From Rhodospirillales bacterium (GTDB taxonomy: Bacteria; Pseudomonadota; Alphaproteobacteria; UBA9219): a stretch of 9,452 nt of DNA. The notes under the pieces were generated by a model. The model was given only the letters and a program-made list of their open reading frames with translations, was not told where the DNA came from and ran no database searches. Positions 1 through 7,189 of the stretch are shown here, piece after piece; within the stretch, counting starts at the first letter, position 1, and every line of letters starts with the position of its first letter. Both the position numbers and the translations under genes were made by a program. The DNA lies in the NCBI GenBank assembly GCA_015654915.1, contig JAATFY010000160.1, positions 1 through 9,452 of the forward strand. Direction: 5' to 3'.

Positions 1-617
1 ATGACGACCGCCCCGCCGGCCTTGAACGAAAGCCGGATATTCCGTTGCCGCGCCGCCTCTTGGAGTTGAGGGATGTGGGGCTCCAGCGCATGATCGACAT
101 AAAGCTCTGTGTTCGCCGTATCCGATATCTTCTCGTAAGTCACTTCCTGGATGCCGTCTCTCTCGTCGCGCAGGCGGGGATTTACTCCCCATGCCGGATC
201 GCGGAGCAGCGACCGGTTGTGCGCCGGATAATGAATACACGACATGATGGGTATCCCGTCCTGCAGCAGGGTGACCATGCCGGCGAAGTCTTTTCTGCCG
301 CCAAGAAATGCGTTGGTGCCGTCGATAGGATCGACGACCCAGACATAGCGGTTGCCTGACACGACTTCCCGGAAATCTTTTCCGCCGTTCGTTTCTTCGC
401 CGAACATTACCGATCCGGGAATAAGGCGGCACAAAAGTTCCTGCAGTTTTTTTTCCGCGGCCACGTCGATGTCCGTGGAAATATCGTGAGGCGCTTTTAG
501 TGTGACTTTGACGTTCTCGAGGTTCCTGAAAGCCGGAAGAACGATTTCCTTCGCGACGAGGCGAAGCTGCTTTTCGATATCGAAGACCGACAGATAAATG
601 CCGCATTCCAGAAACAT
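1..617 (-). CDS. Inositol monophosphatase family protein (3' end outside window)
   Basis: This is a metal-dependent phosphomonoesterase of the inositol monophosphatase/SuhB superfamily, probably cytosolic. Reading from the ATG at 617-615, about 205 residues are present before the left edge cuts the gene. Visible family motifs are K41-x3-D45 followed by STDID (47-51), G73-E74-E75, and the metal-binding signature WVVDPIDGTNAF at 93-104, in which D96 and D99 correspond to the metal ligands of the family. The C-terminal half with the second aspartate motif lies outside the window. The start is supported by AGGAAAG about ten bases upstream. The family dephosphorylates inositol phosphate, histidinol phosphate, fructose bisphosphate or PAP; the substrate cannot be decided here. 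The gene is divergent from the gcv operon across a 198-base gap. Confidence 0.92.
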   Translation of the reverse strand, partial: MFLECGIYLSVFDIEKQLRLVAKEIVLPAFRNLENVKVTLKAPHDISTDIDVAAEKKLQELLCRLIPGSVMFGEETNGGKDFREVVSGNRYVWVVDPIDGTNAFLGGRKDFAGMVTLLQDGIPIMSCIHYPAHNRSLLRDPAWGVNPRLRDERDGIQEVTYEKISDTANTELYVDHALEPHIPQLQEAARQRNIRLSFKAGGAVV

Positions 618-815
618 AATAAATATTCTTTCCTAAATTTTTAACGCTGCTCGTTGGTAACAAAACCAAAGGTAGGGGTCATGCGAAAATTATGGTTAAT
701 TTTCTTTCGCCTCCCTGTGCTGATTTGGCGCAGAATCGTTTGTTTCGGGCGTATTTCTTGCCCAAACAGCGAATCCGCCCTAGGAATAACCACCCTTTTT
801 TGGCGCACGATACCC
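618..815. promoter_or_regulatory. Divergent intergenic region with structured gcvT leader
   Basis: This 198-base gap separates two divergent genes, so promoters for both should lie here. On the plus strand the leader can fold: GTTT (738-741) pairs with AAAC (764-767) around GGGC (747-750) with GCCC (760-763). An alternative pairing joins GGGCG (747-751) to CGCCC (776-780), so two mutually exclusive stems are possible. I do not see the conserved cores of a glycine riboswitch. No promoter stands out clearly. Regulatory function is inference. Confidence 0.35.
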
Positions 816-1943
816 ATGACCGATGCCTTCACCGACCTCCGGCGCACGCCGCTTTATGATTTGCATGTTTCCCTGCAGGCCAGGATCGTGCCTTTTGCCG
901 GTTACGAAATGCCGGTGCAATATCCGACCGGTATTCTGAAAGAGCATCTGCATGTACGAGCATCTGCCGGCCTGTTTGACGTGTCGCATATGGGACAGAT
1001 CGTGCTGGAAGGCGGTCCAGACATCCGCGCCCAGCTTGAGAAAATCATGCCTGGCGATTTTCAGGAGATGGAGCCGGGCGCTATCCGTTATTCCTTCCTG
1101 CTGAACGAGCAGGGCGGTGTGATCGACGATCTGATGGTAACGCGCCCCGCCGCGCCGGACGAACAGAACATGGTTTTTATCGTCGTCAATGCCGGCGGCA
1201 GGGACGAGGATTTCGCCATCATCAAAAGCCGGTTGCCGAACGTGAAGGCGATGATGCTTAACGATCGTTCGCTGATCGCGTTGCAGGGGCCGCAAGCCGC
1301 GAAAGTTCTCGCGCGTTTTTGCGACGCGCCGGACAAACTCAAATTCATGCAGGCCGGAAAATTCACGATCAGCGGCAGCCTCTGTTTCATCAGCCGTTCC
1401 GGCTATACCGGCGAAGACGGTTTCGAGATTTCCGTGCCGAACGCGGCGGTCGAGAAAATCGCCCGCGCCTTTCTGGGTGAGCCGGAGGTTTTGCCCATCG
1501 GCCTCGGCGCCCGTGATTCGCTGCGACTCGAGGCGGGGCTTTGCCTCTATGGCCACGATCTCGAAACGGCTATTACGCCGGTCGAGGCTAATCTTGTCTG
1601 GGCCATCGGCAAGCGCCGCCGTCAGGAAGGCGGCTTTACCGGCGCGGCCATCGTTCAGAAACAGCTTTCCGAGGGCGCAAAACGCAAGCGGGTCGGCATC
1701 AAACCCGAGGGACGGGCGCTGGCGCGGGAACATACCGAAATTGTGGATAACAATGGCGTCCCCATCGGGACCGTAACCAGTGGCGGCTTCGGCCCGAGCG
1801 TTGACGGTCCCGTCTGCATGGGTTATGTGGAAACGTCTTTTGCCAAAGCCGGAACGCCGGTTTCTCTCATCGTGCGCGGGAAGCCTTTGCCGGCAAAAAT
1901 AGTTTCTCTGCCCTTCGTGCCACACCGTTATTTCAGGGGATAA
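816..1943 (+). CDS. gcvT: Glycine cleavage system T protein (aminomethyltransferase)
   Basis: GcvT transfers the methylene carbon from aminomethyl-lipoyl-H-protein to tetrahydrofolate, giving 5,10-methylene-THF and releasing ammonia. The 375-residue product has the usual family length. Visible motifs are the N-terminal TPLYDLH (11-17), FAGYEMPVQYP (27-37) and LFDVSHMGQ (53-61); GGVIDDLMV (100-108), whose aspartate pair includes the catalytic residue; SRSGYTGEDGFEI (193-205); LGARDSLRLEAGLCLYGHD (230-248); and the C-terminal domain with TSGGFGPS (321-328). The ATG at 816 is chosen because family similarity begins right there. The frame stays open upstream to a TTG at 654, but that extension does not look like GcvT. 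No good Shine-Dalgarno precedes 816. It is the first gene of the operon, and gcvH follows after four bases. Confidence 0.97.
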   Translation: MTDAFTDLRRTPLYDLHVSLQARIVPFAGYEMPVQYPTGILKEHLHVRASAGLFDVSHMGQIVLEGGPDIRAQLEKIMPGDFQEMEPGAIRYSFLLNEQGGVIDDLMVTRPAAPDEQNMVFIVVNAGGRDEDFAIIKSRLPNVKAMMLNDRSLIALQGPQAAKVLARFCDAPDKLKFMQAGKFTISGSLCFISRSGYTGEDGFEISVPNAAVEKIARAFLGEPEVLPIGLGARDSLRLEAGLCLYGHDLETAITPVEANLVWAIGKRRRQEGGFTGAAIVQKQLSEGAKRKRVGIKPEGRALAREHTEIVDNNGVPIGTVTSGGFGPSVDGPVCMGYVETSFAKAGTPVSLIVRGKPLPAKIVSLPFVPHRYFRG

Positions 1944-1947
1944 ATTC

Positions 1948-2328
1948 ATGGCCCAGACCCGCTTCACCAAGGAACATGAATGGACGCGCCTCGACGGCGA
2001 TGTCGCCACCTGCGGCATTTCCGATTATGCGCAAAAGGCGCTCGGCGACATCGTCTATGTCGAATTGCCCCCGGTGGGAAAAAAAGTGAAGCAGGGCGAG
2101 CAGGTGGCGGTGGTCGAATCCTCGAAAGCCGCCAGCGAAGTCTATGCGCCGATCGATGGCGAAATCGTCGCCGTGAACGATAATTTGGCGGGTTCGCCCG
2201 GCACGGTGAACGAAGCCGCCATGGGCGACGGATGGTTTTTCAAGATCAAGCCGGCCAACGCCGAGCAGGCCGATCAGTTAATGAATGAGGCAAATTACCA
2301 ATCCTATCTTAAAGGCTTAAATCCGTAA
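1948..2328 (+). CDS. gcvH: Glycine cleavage system H protein (lipoyl carrier)
   Basis: GcvH is the lipoylated shuttle that carries the aminomethyl intermediate from P-protein to T-protein and is reoxidised by L-protein. The 126-residue product has the normal length. Its N-terminal FTKEHEW (6-12) and GISDYAQKALGDIVYVELP (23-41) are diagnostic. The lipoyl site is VESSKAASEVYAP with K60 as the modified lysine. The C-terminal segment has GDGWFFKIKP and the usual helix ending YLKGLNP. AGGGGA (1935-1940) gives a good ribosome binding site seven bases before the ATG. It sits between gcvT and gcvPA with gaps of 4 and 13 bases, so co-transcription is almost certain. Confidence 0.98.
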   Translation: MAQTRFTKEHEWTRLDGDVATCGISDYAQKALGDIVYVELPPVGKKVKQGEQVAVVESSKAASEVYAPIDGEIVAVNDNLAGSPGTVNEAAMGDGWFFKIKPANAEQADQLMNEANYQSYLKGLNP

Positions 2329-2341
2329 TCAGGGATAACCG

Positions 2342-3691
2342 ATGCGCTATTTGCCGCTGACGAAAACCGACCGCGACACCATGTTGCAAACTATCGGCGC
2401 GGCCAGCGTCGATGAATTGTTCCTCGATGTTCCGGCCTCGGCGTGTCTCAAGGGCCCGATTGCCGACCTGCCTTTCCACAAACCCGAATATGAAGTCGAA
2501 AGCCTGGTCGGCGCGATGGCGGCGAAGAATGTCGCCGCCGGTTCGTGCCCGTCCTTTTTGGGCGCGGGCGCTTACCGCCATCATGTTCCCGCCAGCGTCG
2601 ATCATATTCTTTTGCGCGGCGAATTCCTGACCTCCTACACGCCCTATCAGCCGGAAGTCAGCCAGGGCACGCTGCAATATCTGTTCGAGTTCCAGACGCA
2701 GGTGGCGATGCTGACCGGAATGGAGGTCGCCAACGCATCCATGTATGACGGCCCGACCGCCTGCGCCGAAGCGGTGATGATGGCCAACCGCGTGACGCAG
2801 CGAAAACGCGCGGTGCTGTCCGGCAACCTGCATCCGCATTACCGCGAAACGGTCGAGACCATGGCGCGGACGACCGGCTTCACGCTCAATGAGGCGCCGC
2901 CATCACCCGGCGCGCTCGAAAATCTCTCATCGCAAATCGACGATCAAACTTCCTGCGTCGTCGTGCAAAATCCCGATTTCTTCGGACGCCTTCACGACTA
3001 CACGATGCTGGCCAACGCCTGTCAGGCGAAAGGCGCGTTGCTGATTGTCGCCGTGACGGAAGTCATGTCGCTGGGCCTCATCAAGCCGCCGGGCGAGATG
3101 GGCGCGGATATCGTCGTCGCCGAAGGGCAGGGCATCGGTAACGGCCTTAATTTCGGCGGGCCTTACCTCGGGCTCTTTACCTGCAAGGAAAAATACATCC
3201 GCCAGATGCCGGGCCGCGTCTGCGGCCAGACGGTCGATGCCGAAGGGCGGCGCGGCTTCGTGCTGACCCTTTCGACCCGCGAACAGCATATCCGCCGCGA
3301 GAAGGCGACCAGCAATATCTGCACGAATTCAGGGCTTTGTGCCCTGGCCTTCACCATCCATCTGAGCCTGTTGGGCGAGGCAGGATTGACCGGATTGGCC
3401 GAACTGAACCACGCCAAGGCCTGCCAGCTTGCCGAGCAACTGGCCGCGATACCGGGCTGCCGCGTCCTGAATGACAGCTTCTTCAATGAATTTACAGTCG
3501 AGCTGCCGAAACCTGCGGCGGGCATTGTCGATGCTCTGGCCAAGCAGCCGATTCTGGCGGGCGTGCCGGTCAGCCGCCTCTATCCCGATAACAAGGCCAT
3601 GGCGAATTTGCTTTTGGTAACCGCGACCGAACTGACCACCGACGAGGATATGGACGCTCTTGTCAAAGCTTTGCGGGAGGCCTGCCGATGA
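2342..3691 (+). CDS. gcvPA: Glycine dehydrogenase (decarboxylating) subunit 1
   Basis: This is the N-terminal half of a split P-protein. With GcvPB it forms the PLP-dependent enzyme that decarboxylates glycine and loads the aminomethyl group onto H-protein. The product has 449 residues, typical for subunit 1. Diagnostic stretches are FLGAGAYRHHVP (72-83), SYTPYQPEVSQGTLQYLFEF (98-117), NASMYDGPTACAEA (131-144), the glycine-rich GQGIGNGLNFGGPYLG (262-277) and REQHIRREKATSNICTNSG (313-331). The PLP lysine is, as expected, absent and is found in GcvPB. AGGGA (2331-2335) precedes the ATG by six bases. The stop overlaps the gcvPB start as ATGA, which suggests translational coupling and equal subunit amounts. 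Confidence 0.97.
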   Translation: MRYLPLTKTDRDTMLQTIGAASVDELFLDVPASACLKGPIADLPFHKPEYEVESLVGAMAAKNVAAGSCPSFLGAGAYRHHVPASVDHILLRGEFLTSYTPYQPEVSQGTLQYLFEFQTQVAMLTGMEVANASMYDGPTACAEAVMMANRVTQRKRAVLSGNLHPHYRETVETMARTTGFTLNEAPPSPGALENLSSQIDDQTSCVVVQNPDFFGRLHDYTMLANACQAKGALLIVAVTEVMSLGLIKPPGEMGADIVVAEGQGIGNGLNFGGPYLGLFTCKEKYIRQMPGRVCGQTVDAEGRRGFVLTLSTREQHIRREKATSNICTNSGLCALAFTIHLSLLGEAGLTGLAELNHAKACQLAEQLAAIPGCRVLNDSFFNEFTVELPKPAAGIVDALAKQPILAGVPVSRLYPDNKAMANLLLVTATELTTDEDMDALVKALREACR

Positions 3692-5337
3692 GCGAGCAGG
3701 GCGATACGAAAGCCGCCGCCATCGCGGCGATGGAAGCCAGCAAAGGCATCATGCTGGAAGAGCCGCTGATTTTCGAACAGGGAGCCGAAGGCCGCACCGG
3801 CATCGATTTCCCCGCCGGTTTCGATGCGTCCAAAACAAAACCGCGTCTTGGCGCGACACGCCGCAAAGGCAAAATCGGTCTGCCGGGATTGTCGGAGCCG
3901 CAGGTCGTGCGTCACTTCACGCGCCTCAGCCAGAAAAATTTCGGCATCGACAGCGTGTTCTATCCGCTCGGCTCCTGCACGATGAAGCACAATCCGCGCC
4001 TCAATGAAAAAATGGCGCGGCTGCCGGGCTTCGGCGATCTTCACCCGTTGCAGCCGATCTCCACCGTTCAGGGTGCGCTGGAACTTATTGACCAGCTCGC
4101 GCATTGGCTGAAGACGTTGACCGGCATGCCTGCCGTCGCCATGGTGCCGGGCGCCGGCGCGCATGGTGAGTTTTGCGGCATGGCCGCCATCAAGGGCGCA
4201 CTTGCCGCGCGCGGCGAACACCGGACGAAAGTCGTTGTGCCGGAATCGGCGCACGGCACCAATCCGGCGACCGCCGCCGCTCTCGGCTTCACGGTCGAAA
4301 CCATTCCGGCGACGGCGGAAGGCCGCGTAAACCTTGATGTTTTGAAATCGAAGCTCGGCCCCGATGTCGCCGCCATCATGTTGACGAACCCTAATACCTG
4401 CGGCCTTTTCGAGCGCGATATCGTCATGATTGCTGAGGCTGTTCACAAGGCGGGCGCTTATTTTTACTGCGACGGCGCGAATTTCAACGCCATCGTCGGC
4501 CGCGTGCGCCCCGCCGATCTCGGCATCGATGTCATGCATATCAATCTGCATAAAACTTTTTCCACGCCGCATGGCGGCGGCGGCCCGGGCTCCGGTCCCG
4601 TGGTGATGGCGGAATCGCTGGCGCCCTTCATCCCGCTGCCCTACGTCACGCATGACGGAAAGAATTTCCAACTGATCGAGCACGCCGCCGATGCCAAAGG
4701 CAAGCAACCCTTTGGCCGGATGAAAGGCTTCCACGGCCAGATGGGCATGTTCGTCCGCGCGCTGACCTATATCCTCAGCCACGGCGCCGATGGCCTATGG
4801 CAAGTCGCGAGTGATGCTGTGTTGAATGCCAATTATGTTTTGGCAAGCCTGAAAGACGTCATGAGCGCGCCGTTTGAAGGCCCCTGCATGCACGAAGCCC
4901 TGTTCGACGACCGTTTCCTGAAAGATACCGGCCTCAGCACACTCGACATGGCGAAGGCGCTGATCGACAAGGGCTTCCATCCGATGACGATGTATTTCCC
5001 GCTCGTCGTCCATGGCGCGTTCCTAATCGAGCCGACCGAGACCGAAAGCAAGGAAACGCTGGACGCCTTCATCAAGGCCATGCGCGATCTGGCGCAGAAG
5101 GCCAAGCAGGGCGAGACGGAGATGTTCAGGCAGTCGCCGCGCTTCACGCCGCGTCGCCGCCTCGACGAAACCCGCGCCGCGCGCCAGCCGGTCCTGAAAT
5201 GGACCGGCCACAATGCCCAGGCCGCGCCGCAAACCGCGCCGACCCGGCACAAAGCGGAAAACGCGCTGGCGCAGAACACCAAATCCGAAGACGATGACGC
5301 GGCGTGGGCCGCGCCCGTCCTGAAAACCGCTTCCTGA
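3688..5337 (+). CDS. gcvPB: Glycine dehydrogenase (decarboxylating) subunit 2
   Basis: This is the C-terminal half of the split P-protein and carries the PLP site. Visible motifs are FYPLGSCTMKHNPRLNE (91-107), MVPGAGAHGEF (152-162), PESAHGTNPATAAALG (185-200), MLTNPNTCGLFE (231-242), YCDGANFNA (260-268) and NLHKTFSTPHGGGGPGSGP (286-304), where K289 is the predicted Schiff-base lysine. HPMTMYFPLVVHGAFLIEPTE (431-451) follows near the C-terminus. GGGAGG (3675-3680) lies seven bases before the ATG, which overlaps the gcvPA stop by four bases. At 549 residues it is longer than most family members: after RRRLDETRAARQPVLKW there is a tail of about 44 residues rich in Ala, Gln, Thr and charge that looks disordered. 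The stop codon shares its last base with the next start. Confidence 0.97.
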   Translation: MSEQGDTKAAAIAAMEASKGIMLEEPLIFEQGAEGRTGIDFPAGFDASKTKPRLGATRRKGKIGLPGLSEPQVVRHFTRLSQKNFGIDSVFYPLGSCTMKHNPRLNEKMARLPGFGDLHPLQPISTVQGALELIDQLAHWLKTLTGMPAVAMVPGAGAHGEFCGMAAIKGALAARGEHRTKVVVPESAHGTNPATAAALGFTVETIPATAEGRVNLDVLKSKLGPDVAAIMLTNPNTCGLFERDIVMIAEAVHKAGAYFYCDGANFNAIVGRVRPADLGIDVMHINLHKTFSTPHGGGGPGSGPVVMAESLAPFIPLPYVTHDGKNFQLIEHAADAKGKQPFGRMKGFHGQMGMFVRALTYILSHGADGLWQVASDAVLNANYVLASLKDVMSAPFEGPCMHEALFDDRFLKDTGLSTLDMAKALIDKGFHPMTMYFPLVVHGAFLIEPTETESKETLDAFIKAMRDLAQKAKQGETEMFRQSPRFTPRRRLDETRAARQPVLKWTGHNAQAAPQTAPTRHKAENALAQNTKSEDDDAAWAAPVLKTAS

Positions 5338-5915
5338 TGCAAAAGAACCGGCTCGAGGCCTTCAGCGACGGCGTTATCGCCATCATCATCACCATCATGG
5401 TGCTGGAACTGAAAGTGCCGCACGGCGCGGATTGGGCCGACCTGCAAGGCCTTCTGCCCGCCTTCCTCAGCTACGCGCTCAGCTTCATCTATATCGGCAT
5501 CTACTGGAACAACCATCACCACATGCTGCATATGGTCCGGCATGTGAACGGCGTCATCCTGTGGGCCAATACGCATCTGCTGTTCTGGATTTCGCTGATG
5601 CCCTTCGCCACCGCATGGATGGGCGAGAACCATTTTGCCGTGGTGCCGACGGTGGTCTATGGCGTGGCGCTGTTCATGCCCGCGCTGGCTTATTTTCTTT
5701 TGCAGACGGCGATTATCCGCGAGCAGGGGCCGCAGTCGATCCTGAAGAAGGCCGTCGGCAGCGACCTGAAAGGAAAAATCTCGCCCGTTCTTTATCTGGC
5801 GGCCATCCTGCTGGCTTTCCGGTGCCCGTGGCTCGCGGATGTCATTTACGTACTGGTGGCTTTCATGTGGCTGATCCCCGATCGCCGGATCGAAAGAATT
5901 CTGGGCGAGTCATAA
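5337..5915 (+). CDS. TMEM175/DUF1211-family integral membrane protein
   Basis: The 192-residue product resembles bacterial TMEM175-like (DUF1211) proteins, a family that includes potassium-permeable channels lacking the classical selectivity filter. The family signature is at the start: R5, then AFSDGVIAIIITIMVLEL (8-25) with the conserved FSD. Six hydrophobic segments are visible at about 9-26, 39-57, 72-93, 100-123, 148-162 and 165-181, and YWNNHHHMLH (56-65) matches the conserved region after the second one. I chose the ATG at 5337 because the FSD motif follows almost at once; the frame is open upstream to 5304 inside gcvPB. The start overlaps the gcvPB stop in TGATG, so it is probably translated by coupling. 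Ion conduction is known for some relatives and is inferred here. Confidence 0.86.
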   Translation: MQKNRLEAFSDGVIAIIITIMVLELKVPHGADWADLQGLLPAFLSYALSFIYIGIYWNNHHHMLHMVRHVNGVILWANTHLLFWISLMPFATAWMGENHFAVVPTVVYGVALFMPALAYFLLQTAIIREQGPQSILKKAVGSDLKGKISPVLYLAAILLAFRCPWLADVIYVLVAFMWLIPDRRIERILGES

Positions 5916-5921
5916 CCAATT

Positions 5922-6019
5922 CGTCATGCCCGCGAAAGCGGGCATCCCGTTTGGTTTTTTAATAAAACGGGATTTCGGCTCGCGTGGCTCGCTCCACTCG
6001 CCACTTGACTGGAATGACG
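5922..6019. repeat. Intergenic palindromic repeat element (CGTCAT...ATGACG ends)
   Basis: The element begins CGTCAT (5922-5927) and ends with its inverse ATGACG (6014-6019). Inside are two strong stems: ATGCCCGC (5926-5933) with GCGGGCAT (5938-5945) around a GAAA tetraloop, and ATCCCGTTT (5944-5952) with AAACGGGAT (5965-5973). A short direct repeat, GGCTCGC, occurs twice at about 5977-5991. Similar intergenic elements are common in proteobacterial genomes, but only one copy lies in this window, so its dispersed nature is from general knowledge. It lies between the gcv operon and greB, which converge. Confidence 0.6.
5926..5960 (+). terminator. Possible terminator of the gcv operon
   Basis: An 8-bp GC-rich stem with a GAAA loop (5926-5945) lies ten bases after the last stop codon of the operon and is followed by GGTTTTTT (5953-5960). 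The T run is separated from the stem by CCCGTTT, so this is not a textbook intrinsic terminator. The second stem (5944-5973) overlaps it and carries the T run in its loop. Termination here is plausible but not certain. Confidence 0.4.
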
Positions 6020-6060
6020 TGACTTCTTATTTTGGTTCATAAGTTGAATTTGGTTTAGGC

Positions 6061-6612
6061 CTAGTCGGTTTTATAGCGGATCGACAGCACTTCGAGTGCA
6101 TCGATGCCCGCGGGCGTGCGCAACTCGATCACATCGCCTTCATGCGCTTTCATCAGCGCCCGCGCCACCGGCGAGATCCAGCTTATCTTGCCGTTCGCCA
6201 GGTCGGCTTCGTCGACGCCAACGATTGTGACTATGTGTTTCTCGCCGTTTTTACGTTGGTATTTTACGGTCGCGCCGAAAAACACCTGATCGGTATTTTT
6301 CTGCTGCTGCGGGTCGACGACATCGGCGCTTTCGATGCGTTTGGTCAGGTAACGCACGCGGCGGTCGATTTCGCGCAGGCGTTTTTTGCCGTAGATATAA
6401 TCGCCATTTTCCGAACGGTCGCCGTTGCCCGCGGCCCACGACACGACCTCGACCACCTTCGGGCGTTCTTCATACAGCAGCTTGCGCCACTCGGCCTTGA
6501 GCGACGCGAAACCCTGAGGGGTCATGTAATTCTTCTGGCCCTCCGGAAGAAGCTGCGCGTCCTCGGGCTCGTCTTCCCCGGCGTCGGTTTCTTTGGTGAA
6601 GGCTTTGCTCAT
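6061..6612 (-). CDS. greB: Transcription elongation factor GreB
   Basis: GreB enters the RNA polymerase secondary channel and stimulates cleavage of backtracked RNA, rescuing arrested complexes. The 183-residue product has the N-terminal coiled coil with LLYEERPKVVEVVSWAAG (45-62) and GDRSENGDYIYGKKRLREID (64-83), where D65 and E68 match the acidic tip pair of E. coli GreB (D41, E44). RRVRYLTKR (84-92) marks it as GreB rather than GreA. The C-terminal FKBP-like domain runs from about 110 with ISWISPVARALMKAHEGD (144-161). An acidic, probably flexible extension of about 25 residues precedes the coiled coil. The Shine-Dalgarno is weak (GAAAG). It lies 21 bases downstream of the uncharacterised gene at 6634-7152 on the same strand, so the two are probably co-transcribed. 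Confidence 0.95.
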   Translation of the reverse strand: MSKAFTKETDAGEDEPEDAQLLPEGQKNYMTPQGFASLKAEWRKLLYEERPKVVEVVSWAAGNGDRSENGDYIYGKKRLREIDRRVRYLTKRIESADVVDPQQQKNTDQVFFGATVKYQRKNGEKHIVTIVGVDEADLANGKISWISPVARALMKAHEGDVIELRTPAGIDALEVLSIRYKTD

Positions 6613-6633
6613 GCGTTTTCTTTCGGGAACTGA

Positions 6634-7152
6634 TTATATGAACGGATTATAGGACCATTGCAGCAATGCCTGCCTTTGGCGCGGGCGGCAAGTCAGGCAG
6701 TGTTCGGGGCAGTTCGCCTTCACCTGCGCCGCATGGCGCGTGAAAGCCCGCCAGCGCTTGATCTGGAAAGCGTCGATCTCCGGCAGCCGCCGCCCCAGCC
6801 AGTAACGGCAATACCATTGAAACCAGCCGCGCGGATCGGGCTCGAGAATCCAGTTTTTTTGGCGCCATACCTGCAGCGACTGGCGGCTTTTGACGCCGAA
6901 GCAGTTGAGCGATGGATCGGCGACCTTGCTCATTTTCGCGTTTTTGAACCAGTCGGCGGGAAACTCGTTTTGGCAGTCGTTGCAATATTTCCCTTCGAAT
7001 ATGCCGAGCTTCAGCATTTCTTTCGGCGAAAAGAACGGCTCGAAGCCGGGCGCGAAGTTTTCCCCCGGCGGCGCGGCTAGGATATAAGAGTAGCCTTTCT
7101 GCATCCGGTCGCGGACTTTTATCACGGAGCCGGTTTTGTAGTGCAAAGCCAT
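6634..7152 (-). CDS. Conserved hypothetical protein with cysteine-pair motifs
   Basis: I do not know a function for this 172-residue protein. It is basic, aromatic-rich and soluble, without signal peptide or membrane segments. Two cysteine clusters could bind a metal: C57-x2-C60 within KYCNDCQNEFP, and C148-x3-C152-x2-C155 near the end; C84 and C115 are also present. The middle has a dense aromatic patch, DPRGWFQWYCRYWLGRR (106-122), then an arginine-rich helix-like segment KRWRAFTRHAAQVK. The ending, RQRQALLQWSYNP, resembles small uncharacterised proteins I have seen in other bacteria, but I cannot name a family. The start has no clear Shine-Dalgarno; M17 is an alternative. It lies between tRNA-Ser (37 bases upstream) and greB (21 bases downstream), all in the same direction. 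Confidence 0.82.
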   Translation of the reverse strand: MALHYKTGSVIKVRDRMQKGYSYILAAPPGENFAPGFEPFFSPKEMLKLGIFEGKYCNDCQNEFPADWFKNAKMSKVADPSLNCFGVKSRQSLQVWRQKNWILEPDPRGWFQWYCRYWLGRRLPEIDAFQIKRWRAFTRHAAQVKANCPEHCLTCRPRQRQALLQWSYNPFI

Positions 7153-7162
7153 CAGGCGTGTC

Positions 7163-7187
7163 CGGACAAAACGGGAGCGGACAAAAC
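7163..7187. repeat. 10-bp tandem direct repeat beside the tRNA 3' end
   Basis: CGGACAAAAC occurs at 7163-7172 and again at 7178-7187, a 15-base period, directly after the CCA end of tRNA-Ser in the transcribed direction. Part of the first copy also lies in the palindrome TGTCCGGACA. It may be a small duplication. No function is evident. Confidence 0.5.
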
Positions 7188-7189
7188 CC

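Noticed and set aside
654..815. N-terminal extension of GcvT from a TTG at 654
   Set aside because: It would add 54 residues with no resemblance to GcvT, while the family begins precisely at the ATG at 816.
618..815. Glycine riboswitch before gcvT
   Set aside because: The position is right, but I could not find the conserved GGAGAG-type and CCGAAGGGG-type cores in this leader.
780..2018. 412-residue minus-strand ORF
   Set aside because: It lies wholly antisense to gcvT and the start of gcvH, and its Arg/His-rich translation is typical of an antisense frame in GC-rich DNA.
3580..4782. 400-residue minus-strand ORF
   Set aside because: Antisense to gcvPA end and gcvPB, both certain by motif; its translation shows no protein family.
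4833..5633. 266-residue minus-strand ORF
   Set aside because: Antisense to gcvPB and the membrane protein gene, which have coherent motifs; no domain is visible in it.
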